Shown here: positions 12,741 through 17,786 of the stretch, one piece after another | How the letters are laid out: every line of letters starts with the position of its first letter | Position numbering within the stretch: the stretch's first letter is position 1 | Assembly (NCBI GenBank): GCA_910589315.1 | Contig: CAJUTB010000045.1 | Coordinates: 1-17,786 of the forward strand | Length of the DNA stretch: 17,786 nt | Source: an uncultured Oscillibacter sp. | Lineage (GTDB): Bacteria; Bacillota; Clostridia; Oscillospirales; Oscillospiraceae | Direction of reading: 5' to 3' | The notes under the pieces: generated by a model | What the model saw: only the letters and a program-made list of their open reading frames with translations | Database searches by the model: none | Told to the model about the DNA's origin: nothing | Program-made: the position numbers and the translations under genes

Positions 12741-13907
12741 ATGTACCGCATCAAAACCTTTAACAAAATCGCCCCCGCCGGTCTCGGCCGCTTCGACCCG
12801 GCCCGCTACGCCGTCAGCGAACAGGAAACCGCCGAAGAAGGCATCCTCGTCCGCTCCGCAGACCTGCTGGATTACAGCTTTCCCCCCAGCCTCCTGGCAA
12901 TTTCCCGCGCTGGAGCCGGCGTCAACAACATCCCCCTGGACCGCTGCTCCGAAGCCGGAATCGCCGTCTTCTCCACCCCGGGAGCCAACGCCAACGCCGT
13001 AAAGGAAATGGTCCTGTGCGCCATGCTCATGTCCTCGCGGGATGTGCCCGGCGCGATCCGCTGGGTGCGGGAAAAAGCCGCCTCCGGCGTCGACGTATCC
13101 ACCGTCGTGGAAAAAGGCAAGGCCGCTTTCGTCGGCCCCGAAATCTACCGCAAAACCATGGGCGTTATCGGCCTGGGAGCCATCGGGTCCCTGGTGTCCA
13201 ACATCGCCCTGAATATGGGTATGGACGTTTACGGCTACGACCCCTTCCTCTCCGTCGACGCCGCCCTGCGCCTGGACCGTCATGTCCACGTCGTCAAAGA
13301 CATCCATGAGCTGTACCGCAAAGCGGATTATATCACCGTCCACATCCACTTCACCGAAAAAACAAAGCACATGATTGATGCACAGGCCATTTCCAATATG
13401 AAACCCGGCGTCCGCCTCATCAACCTTGCCCGCGGCGGCATTGTGGACGACGACGCCCTTCTTCCCGCCCTGGACGCCGGACAAGTGACCGCCTATGTCA
13501 CTGATTTCCCCACAAACCGTCTGGTGGCCTCGCCCCACGTCATCGCCATGCCCCACCTGGGCGCATCCACCCCGGAAAGCGAACAGAACTGCGCCGTTAT
13601 GGCCGCCGACGAGCTGAAAGACTACCTGGAAAACGGCAACATCCGCAATTCCGTCAACCTTCCTGCCGTGGCCATGGAACGCAGCGGCGTTATGCGCCTG
13701 TGCATCATTCATAAAAACATCCCGGCAATGCTGGCCAATATCACGACGCTTTTGAGCCGGGACGGCGTGAACGTGGAAAACCTCAGCAACAAATCCAAAG
13801 GCAATTATGCATACACGATGGTGGACCTGGGCGAAAAGGTGAATGCCTCCGTCGTGTCGGACCTCCAAAACCTGACCAATGTCATCCGCGTCCGGGTAAT
13901 CGAGTAA
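12741..13907 (+). CDS. serA: D-3-phosphoglycerate dehydrogenase family protein with ACT domain
   Basis: This 388-residue 2-hydroxyacid dehydrogenase probably oxidises 3-phosphoglycerate to 3-phosphohydroxypyruvate, the first step of serine synthesis. The substrate domain has SRAGAGVNNIPLD (55-67). The NAD-binding domain has VIGLGAIGSLVSN (142-154) with D167 after the second strand (YGYDPF), and NLARGGIVDDDAL (228-240) with catalytic Arg231. Catalytic His272 is in MPHLGAST. The C-terminal ACT domain (about 318-388: LCIIHKNIPAMLANITTLLS) is the likely serine-sensing part. The catalytic Glu normally found in a D-V-F-x-x-E-P segment is missing; the equivalent here reads TDFPTNRL (254-261). This matches a short clostridial SerA branch but leaves the exact substrate less certain. 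Codons end strongly in C, as in highly expressed genes. No serC is adjacent. Confidence 0.85.
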   Translation: MYRIKTFNKIAPAGLGRFDPARYAVSEQETAEEGILVRSADLLDYSFPPSLLAISRAGAGVNNIPLDRCSEAGIAVFSTPGANANAVKEMVLCAMLMSSRDVPGAIRWVREKAASGVDVSTVVEKGKAAFVGPEIYRKTMGVIGLGAIGSLVSNIALNMGMDVYGYDPFLSVDAALRLDRHVHVVKDIHELYRKADYITVHIHFTEKTKHMIDAQAISNMKPGVRLINLARGGIVDDDALLPALDAGQVTAYVTDFPTNRLVASPHVIAMPHLGASTPESEQNCAVMAADELKDYLENGNIRNSVNLPAVAMERSGVMRLCIIHKNIPAMLANITTLLSRDGVNVENLSNKSKGNYAYTMVDLGEKVNASVVSDLQNLTNVIRVRVIE

Positions 13908-13915
13908 TCCTTCCC

Positions 13916-14362
13916 TCAAAGGTCCAGACACAAATAAACCTTATCAATCAACTGCCGCCCCGCTTCATAAATCGGGTGGTTATAATGCGTCAGAAAATAA
14001 TCCTTGACCCGGTGGGTTTCCCGAAAGCCGCAGGCGGCATAAAAGGGCAGAGTCAAAGGACTGTCGCCGGTGCCGAGAATCAACCGGCTTGCGGCAGGCT
14101 TGTAAAACTGAACAATGTGAGCGATCATCGCCTTGCCGTAACCCCGCCGCTGGCTTTCGGAAGCCGTCGCCAGATTCTGCACCTCATACGCGCCGTTTCC
14201 CTCGTCCGTAACCACGGCGGCGGTCCGCAGAATCCCGCCGTCATACAGAACAAACAGCGTGCCGCGGTCCAGATAACCGTTGATCAGCTCCTCTTGTTCG
14301 TCGCCCAGCAGCAAAAGCGGCAGAAATTCCCGCTTGTTCGATTTGATTTCTAAAATTTCCAT
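13916..14362 (-). CDS. GNAT-family N-acetyltransferase
   Basis: The product has 148 residues, with the start at 14362 (MEILEIKSNKREF...) set by TTGGAG about 7 bases upstream; the open frame runs further but would read through the small gene on the other strand and lacks a site. The GNAT fold is visible: strand LFVLYDGGILRTAAVVTDEG (36-55), AYEVQNLATASESQRRGYGKAMIAHIV (58-84) with the acetyl-CoA-binding Q-R-R-G-Y-G-K-A (motif A), and LILGTGDSPLTLPFYAACGF (94-113), the motif-B end typical of the family. It transfers an acetyl group from acetyl-CoA to an unknown amine. It converges on serA with only 8 bases between stop codons and no terminator. It is divergent from the small gene at 14422. Confidence 0.85.
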   Translation of the reverse strand: MEILEIKSNKREFLPLLLLGDEQEELINGYLDRGTLFVLYDGGILRTAAVVTDEGNGAYEVQNLATASESQRRGYGKAMIAHIVQFYKPAASRLILGTGDSPLTLPFYAACGFRETHRVKDYFLTHYNHPIYEAGRQLIDKVYLCLDL

Positions 14363-14421
14363 CCATTCGCTCCAATTTCCCGCACCTTTGCCGGACAAAC
14401 TAACCGGCGGAGGTGAGTGTG

Positions 14422-14607
14422 ATGAATCCTTGTTACCTTTGCCTGACGGACTTGCTGGACCAGAATCCGTCCGCCTATGAATATTTCCAAACGCTTCCGC
14501 CGTCCATGCAGGACCGGCTGCGGCGGGAGGACGACGGCGTGACATCCTTTGACCGGCTTCAGGCCCGCGTCGCATACCTGCGGGCGGCGGAACCGGTCAA
14601 ACGCTGA
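14422..14607 (+). CDS. Small hypothetical protein with N-terminal CxxC
   Basis: This 61-residue protein starts at ATG 14422, with GGAGG at 14409-14413 and 8 bases spacing; a GTG three codons upstream overlaps the ribosome binding site. The sequence begins MNPCYLCLTDLLDQN, with C4-x2-C7, then YFQTLPPSMQDRLRRE and FDRLQARVAYL. It is soluble and mostly helical. A 'tLPpsvQ..L' helix pair occurs in many short, uncharacterised clostridial proteins (recollection), but I cannot name a family. The lone Cys pair is too little for a zinc site unless the protein forms a dimer. It is followed after about 20 bases by a terminator-like hairpin. Confidence 0.65.
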   Translation: MNPCYLCLTDLLDQNPSAYEYFQTLPPSMQDRLRREDDGVTSFDRLQARVAYLRAAEPVKR

Positions 14608-14628
14608 AAACCCGTCCCCTATTCTTGT

Positions 14629-14673
14629 GCGCGGAGCGCGGACGCTTCGTCCGCCTCTGCGCCGCTGCTTTTT
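14629..14673 (+). terminator. Terminator or attenuator hairpin before the methyltransferase gene
   Basis: GCGCGGAG (14629-14636) pairs with CTCTGCGC (14655-14662), and inside it GCGGACG (14638-14644) pairs with CGTCCGC (14648-14654): 15 pairs with one bulged C and one G·U. TTTTT at 14669-14673 comes 6 bases after the stem and directly abuts the ribosome binding site GGAGG (14674-14678) of the next gene. Confidence 0.5.
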
Positions 14674-14685
14674 GGAGGTACGGCT

Positions 14686-15795
14686 ATGACATTGACCATT
14701 CCCTGTCTGCTGGGGCTGGAGGCCCTGGTGTCGGACGAGCTGAAACGCCTGGGAATGTCCGGCGTACAGGCGGAAAACGGCCGCGTTCACTGCGCCGGGA
14801 CCCTGGCGGACATTCCCCGGCTGAATATCGGCCTACGCTGCGGCGCACGGGTTTTGATGGAGCTTGCATCCTTCCCCGCGCCGGATTTTGAGGCGTTGTT
14901 CCAGGGCGTTTTATCCGTGCCCTGGGAGGACTACATCCCCAAAGACGGAGAATTTCCCGTCAAGGGCTATTCCCTGAATTCCACCCTGCACTCCGTTCCC
15001 GCCTGCCAGTCGATTGTCAAAAAAGCGGCGGCCCGGCGGCTGGGAGAGGCTTACGGCTGTGAAATCCTGCCGGAAACCGGGTTCCGTTATCAGATTCAGT
15101 TTGCGATCATCAAAGACCGGGCGGCGGTATACCTGGACACCTCCGGCGAGGGCTTATATAAGCGCGGTTACCGGGCGCAGAACATGGGCGCGCCCTTGCG
15201 GGAAACCCTGGCCGCGGCCCTGGTGACGCTCTCCCGCTATCGGGGCCAGGATGCTTTCTGCGACCCCTTCTGCGGGTCCGGGACCATTCCCATCGAGGCC
15301 GCGCTGATTGCGAAAAACCGCGCGCCGGGACTGGACCGGAAGTTTGCCGCCCAGCGGTGGGGAATTCTGGATTCCAGGCTGTGGCTGGACGCGGCGGAGG
15401 AAGCCATGGACAAGGAATTTCATGGCGCGTATGACATCTGGGGCGGCGACATCGACCCGGCGGCGGTGGAGCTGGCCCGGCACAACGCAGAGCTGGCCGG
15501 CGTGGAGGACTGTGTCCGGTTTGAAGTGGCTGACGCAGGCGCGTTCCACCGGGATTCGGACTATGGCCAGCTGGTGACAAATCCCCCTTACGGCGAGCGG
15601 CTGCTGGAAAAGCGGGAGGCCGAGGCGTTATATGGCCGGTTCGGTTCCGCGCTGCGGACGCTTCCGCCCCGCTGGAGGGTGGTGGTTCTCAGCTCTCACA
15701 CGGAGTTTGAGCGGTCTTTTGGCCGGCAGGCCGACAAAAAACGGAAACTCTATAATGGTATGCTCAAATGTGACGCCTTTTTCTATGGCAGATAG
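14686..15795 (+). CDS. THUMP-domain class I SAM-dependent rRNA methyltransferase (YpsC/RlmL-like)
   Basis: This 369-residue protein has GGAGG 7 bases before ATG 14686. The N-terminal ferredoxin-like and THUMP regions (about 1-155) include MTLTIPCLLGLEALVSDELK and the SLNSTLHSVPACQSIVKKAAARRL block (96-119). The linker DTSGEGLYKRGYR (151-163) and APLRETLAAALVTLS (169-183) are family signatures. The Rossmann methyltransferase domain has DPFCGSGTIPIEAALIA (193-209) for S-adenosylmethionine, GGDIDPAAVELARHN (253-267) and the catalytic NPPYGER (299-305), which marks N2-guanine methylation. It corresponds to Bacillus YpsC and to the N-terminal half of E. coli RlmL, which makes m2G in 23S rRNA. The RlmK half of the E. 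coli fusion is absent, as is usual in Firmicutes. It ends at a bidirectional terminator. Confidence 0.9.
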   Translation: MTLTIPCLLGLEALVSDELKRLGMSGVQAENGRVHCAGTLADIPRLNIGLRCGARVLMELASFPAPDFEALFQGVLSVPWEDYIPKDGEFPVKGYSLNSTLHSVPACQSIVKKAAARRLGEAYGCEILPETGFRYQIQFAIIKDRAAVYLDTSGEGLYKRGYRAQNMGAPLRETLAAALVTLSRYRGQDAFCDPFCGSGTIPIEAALIAKNRAPGLDRKFAAQRWGILDSRLWLDAAEEAMDKEFHGAYDIWGGDIDPAAVELARHNAELAGVEDCVRFEVADAGAFHRDSDYGQLVTNPPYGERLLEKREAEALYGRFGSALRTLPPRWRVVVLSSHTEFERSFGRQADKKRKLYNGMLKCDAFFYGR

Positions 15796-15798
15796 AGG

Positions 15799-15830
15799 AA
15801 ATCCCCGAAGCGTGAGGCTTCGGGGATTTT
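15799..15830. terminator. Bidirectional terminator between methyltransferase and GGGtGRT genes
   Basis: Perfect 13-base arms at 15799-15811 and 15817-15829 enclose a 5-base loop, with TTTT at 15827-15830 on the plus strand and AAA at the far side. It ends the methyltransferase transcript and can serve the minus-strand operon that ends at 15849. Confidence 0.9.
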
Positions 15831-15848
15831 GTCTGCGGTCCTGCAGGC

Positions 15849-16847
15849 TTACTTCTTGCTTTCGGAAACCGCGACGGCCACGGCGACGGTCGCGCCAACC
15901 ATCGGGTTGTTGCCCATGCCGAGGAAGCCCATCATCTCCACGTGAGCGGGGACGGAACTGGAACCGGCAAACTGCGCGTCGCTGTGCATACGGCCCATGG
16001 TGTCGGTCATGCCGTAGGAAGCGGGACCGGCGGCCATGTTGTCCGGATGCAGGGTGCGGCCCGTGCCGCCGCCGGAGGCGACGGAGAAATATTTCTTCCC
16101 CTGCTCGATGCACTCTTTCTTGTAGGTGCCCGCTACGGGATGCTGGAAGCGGGTGGGGTTGGTGGAGTTGCCGGTGATGGAAACGTCCACGCCCTCCTTG
16201 TGCATGATAGCCACGCCCTCGCGCACGTCGTCCGCGCCGAAACAGCGCACATTGGCCCGCTCGCCCTCGGAATAGCGGATTTCCTTCACGATGGCGAGTT
16301 CGCCGGTGTAATAGTCAAACTTGGTCTGCACATAGGTGAAGCCGTTGATCCGGCTGATGATCTGGGCGGCGTCCTTGCCCAAGCCGTTCAGGATGACCCG
16401 AAGGGGTTCCTTGCGGGATTTGTTGGCGTTGCGGACGATGCCGATCGCGCCTTCGGCGGCGGCAAAGGACTCGTGGCCCGCCAGGAAGGCGAAGCACTTG
16501 GTCTCGTCCCGGAGGAGCATGGCCCCCAGGTTGCCGTGACCGAGACCAACCTTGCGGTCTTCCGCGACGGAGCCGGGGATGCAGAACGCCTGAAGGCCCT
16601 CGCCGATGGCCTCGGCGGCCTCCGCGGCGGACTGGACGTTTTTCTTCAAAGCAATCGCCGCGCCGGCGCAGTAGGCCCATCCGGCGTTTTCAAAGGCGAT
16701 GGGCTGGATGCCCTTTACGATCTCGTAGGGGTCGAAGCCGGCGGCCTTGCAAAGCTCGCGGCACTCCTCCACGCTTTTGATTCCGTACTGCGCGAGGACG
16801 GAATTGATCTTGTCGATTCTTCTCTCGTAGCTTTCAAACAGAGCCAT
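15849..16847 (-). CDS. GGGtGRT family protein
   Basis: This 332-residue protein carries the family's naming motif GGGTGRT at 259-265 (in FSVASGGGTGRTLHPDN). Other conserved-looking blocks are ENAGWAYCAGAAIALKK (53-69), GLGHGNLGAMLLRDETKCFAF (101-121), FLAGHESFAAAEGAIGI (121-137) and the C-terminal HVEMMGFLGMGNNPMVGAT (302-320). It is rich in Gly and Ala, has no signal peptide, and shows no convincing membrane span, though the last 20 residues are hydrophobic. AAAGGAGG precedes the ATG. It lies 20 bases after a NifU-like scaffold gene under one strong promoter. The biochemical function of the family is, as far as I know, undescribed; the glycine-rich motif and the Cys and His residues could bind a nucleotide or metal, but this is a guess. 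Confidence 0.9.
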   Translation of the reverse strand: MALFESYERRIDKINSVLAQYGIKSVEECRELCKAAGFDPYEIVKGIQPIAFENAGWAYCAGAAIALKKNVQSAAEAAEAIGEGLQAFCIPGSVAEDRKVGLGHGNLGAMLLRDETKCFAFLAGHESFAAAEGAIGIVRNANKSRKEPLRVILNGLGKDAAQIISRINGFTYVQTKFDYYTGELAIVKEIRYSEGERANVRCFGADDVREGVAIMHKEGVDVSITGNSTNPTRFQHPVAGTYKKECIEQGKKYFSVASGGGTGRTLHPDNMAAGPASYGMTDTMGRMHSDAQFAGSSSVPAHVEMMGFLGMGNNPMVGATVAVAVAVSESKK

Positions 16848-16867
16848 ATTGTCAATTCCTCCTTTTC

Positions 16868-17560
16868 TTATTCGTGGCGTGGGTCGATATATTTGGCGGC
16901 GGCGTCAAACTGGCCGTAATGGCCCTTTGCGCCCTCCAGGGCGGCAGCGGCGTCCGTGCCCTTTTTGATGGCGTCCATCATTTTTCCCAGGTTGACGAAT
17001 TCGTAGCCAATGATCTCGCCGTCTTTATTCAGGGCGATGCGGGTGACGTAGCCTTCGGCCATTTCCAGGTAACGGGGACCTTTGTCCTTGGTGGCGAACA
17101 TGGTGCCGACCTGGCTGCGGAGGCCCTTGCCCAAGTCTTCCAGGGACGCGCCGATGGGGAGGCCGCCTTCGGAGAATGCGGTTTGGGTGCGGCCATAGAC
17201 GATTTGCAGGAACAGTTCCCGCATAGCGGTGTTAATGGCGTCGCAGACGAGGTCGGTGTTCAGGGCTTCCAGGAGGGTTTTGCCGATGAGGATTTCGGAG
17301 GCCATGGCGGCGGAGTGGGTCATGCCGGAGCAGCCGAGGGTTTCGACCAGGGCTTCTTCAATCACGCCGTCTTTGACGTTGAGGGTGAGTTTGCACGCAC
17401 CCTGCTGGGGAGCGCACCAGCCCACGCCGTGGGTAAGGCCGGAGATGTCTTTGATCTCTTTGGCCTGGACCCATTTGCCCTCCTCGGGGATAGGGGCGGG
17501 GCCGTGATACGCGCCCTTGGCGACGGGGCACATATTTTGGACTTCGGTGGAATAGATCAT
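16868..17560 (-). CDS. NifU/IscU-like iron-sulfur cluster scaffold protein
   Basis: The start is taken at 17560 (MIYSTEVQNMC..., 230 residues), which has AAAGGA 5 bases upstream; an ATG two codons earlier (17566) directly abuts the ribosome binding site but cannot be excluded. The NifU_N/IscU core is seen as GVGWCAPQQGACKLTLNVKDGVIEEALVETLGCSGMTHSAAM (about 45-86). Here C56 and C77 align with the first two cluster-ligand Cys of IscU (A-C-G-D and G-C-G-S), but the usual Asp after the first is Lys. C106 (LVCDAI) is the best third ligand, and C11 and C49 are extra. A C-terminal extension of about 120 residues (GRTQTAFSEGGLPIGASLEDLG...) is absent from true IscU. The sequence is thus a distinct branch, always likely to work with the GGGtGRT protein encoded downstream. 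No nifS/iscS is in the window. Confidence 0.88.
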   Translation of the reverse strand: MIYSTEVQNMCPVAKGAYHGPAPIPEEGKWVQAKEIKDISGLTHGVGWCAPQQGACKLTLNVKDGVIEEALVETLGCSGMTHSAAMASEILIGKTLLEALNTDLVCDAINTAMRELFLQIVYGRTQTAFSEGGLPIGASLEDLGKGLRSQVGTMFATKDKGPRYLEMAEGYVTRIALNKDGEIIGYEFVNLGKMMDAIKKGTDAAAALEGAKGHYGQFDAAAKYIDPRHE

Positions 17561-17633
17561 ATTCATCCTTTCCTTTCCTGCTATATTTCGGAACCGGCGG
17601 TAAAGAAGCCGTTTCCGTTTTTTCGCAAGCCTT

Positions 17634-17662
17634 ATTATATCCGTAAACGATTACCCTGTCAA
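17634..17662 (-). promoter_or_regulatory. Consensus sigma-A promoter of the NifU-like/GGGtGRT operon
   Basis: On the minus strand, TTGACA (17662-17657), a 17-base spacer and TATAAT (17639-17634) match the consensus perfectly, implying high expression. The spacer holds a small inverted repeat, GTAA-N4-TTAC (17643-17654), a possible operator. The leader is about 65 bases, ending in an AGGAAAGGAAAGG tract (17567-17579). Confidence 0.85.
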
Positions 17663-17679
17663 GGAGAATCTGCTTTTTC

Positions 17680-17773
17680 CACCGCTTCCCAGCGGTGCGG
17701 GGCGCGCCTCGCGGCGGGCAGGCTGGTTGCTCGCGGCGTTGCCGCGGGGGATAGTCAGCCGCTTCCGGCGGCT
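17680..17773. repeat. Cluster of GC-rich hairpins at the window's right end
   Basis: Three palindromes are seen: CACCGCT/AGCGGTG (17680-17697, loop TCCC), CGCGGC/GCCGCG (17732-17746, loop GTT) and AGCCGC/GCGGCT (17757-17773, loop TTCCG). None is followed by a U-tract in either direction, so they are not plain terminators. An open minus-strand frame through them is Pro/Arg-rich with no start site and is not believed. A REP-like intergenic element is the likely explanation. Confidence 0.55.
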
Positions 17774-17786
17774 GGTCCATTCCCAC

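Noticed and set aside
12669..13931. A 420-codon open frame antisense to serA, rich in Gly, His and Val
   Set aside because: It arises from the strong C-ending codon bias of serA, has no ribosome binding site, and serA has clear family motifs across its whole length.
15942..16919. A 325-codon plus-strand frame over the GGGtGRT gene
   Set aside because: It is antisense to a well-recognised gene, crosses its start, and has low-complexity Gly/Ala/Val composition with no ribosome site.
17358..17786. A 142-codon minus-strand frame entering from the right edge
   Set aside because: Pro/Arg-rich, overlaps the NifU-like gene in another frame and its consensus promoter, with no ribosome site.

Overview
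The window looks like chromosome of a GC-rich, low-motility-type Clostridia, most likely Oscillospirales (Oscillibacter/Dysosmobacter-like). This is inferred from the gene families (BceAB-type transporter, CpoA-like glycolipid glycosyltransferase, Mini-III RNase, RqcH, the GGGtGRT/NifU-like pair, a rubrerythrin), from strong AGGAGG ribosome binding sites, from sigma-A promoters of the TTGACA-N17-TATAAT type, and from GC-rich palindromic intergenic repeats. I see no tRNA, rRNA, CRISPR array, transposase or phage gene.

Layout, left to right. Bases 1-140 are the 3' end of etfA, which converges through a bidirectional terminator on an unrecognised acidic protein (208-951, minus). That gene has a strong promoter overlapped by an inverted repeat and is divergent from a BceAB-type antimicrobial-peptide ABC transporter (1207-3967). 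The transporter has a recognisable BceR-type operator but no two-component system in the window. A 379-base gap carries a terminator, two palindromes and a strong promoter. It leads into a three-gene unit (4347-7356): a diacylglycerol glucosyltransferase-like GT4 protein, a VTT-domain (TVP38/TMEM64) membrane protein, and a second CpoA/DGS-like GT4 protein. This is probably a membrane glycolipid synthesis and transport module.

Next is a self-contained pair (7515-9178): an XRE-type regulator whose -10 box lies inside a perfect palindrome, and a membrane-anchored PstS-like substrate-binding protein that overlaps it by one base. A bidirectional terminator separates this from a minus-strand group (9248-12062): Mini-III RNase, RqcH and rubrerythrin.

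The 678-base gap 12063-12740 is dense in palindromes and looks like a composite intergenic repeat, followed by a promoter for a SerA-type dehydrogenase (12741-13907). SerA converges, with only 8 bases between, on a GNAT acetyltransferase (13916-14362, minus). Divergent from that are a 61-residue CxxC-containing small protein and a THUMP-domain rRNA methyltransferase (14686-15795). The window closes with a minus-strand operon under a consensus promoter: a NifU/IscU-like scaffold protein and a GGGtGRT-family protein of unknown function. Beyond this promoter is a cluster of GC-rich hairpins at the right edge.

The best candidates for undescribed biology are the NifU-like/GGGtGRT pair, the XRE/membrane-PstS-like pair, and the VTT protein sandwiched between two glycolipid glycosyltransferases. 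All functions here are read from sequence alone, without database searches.
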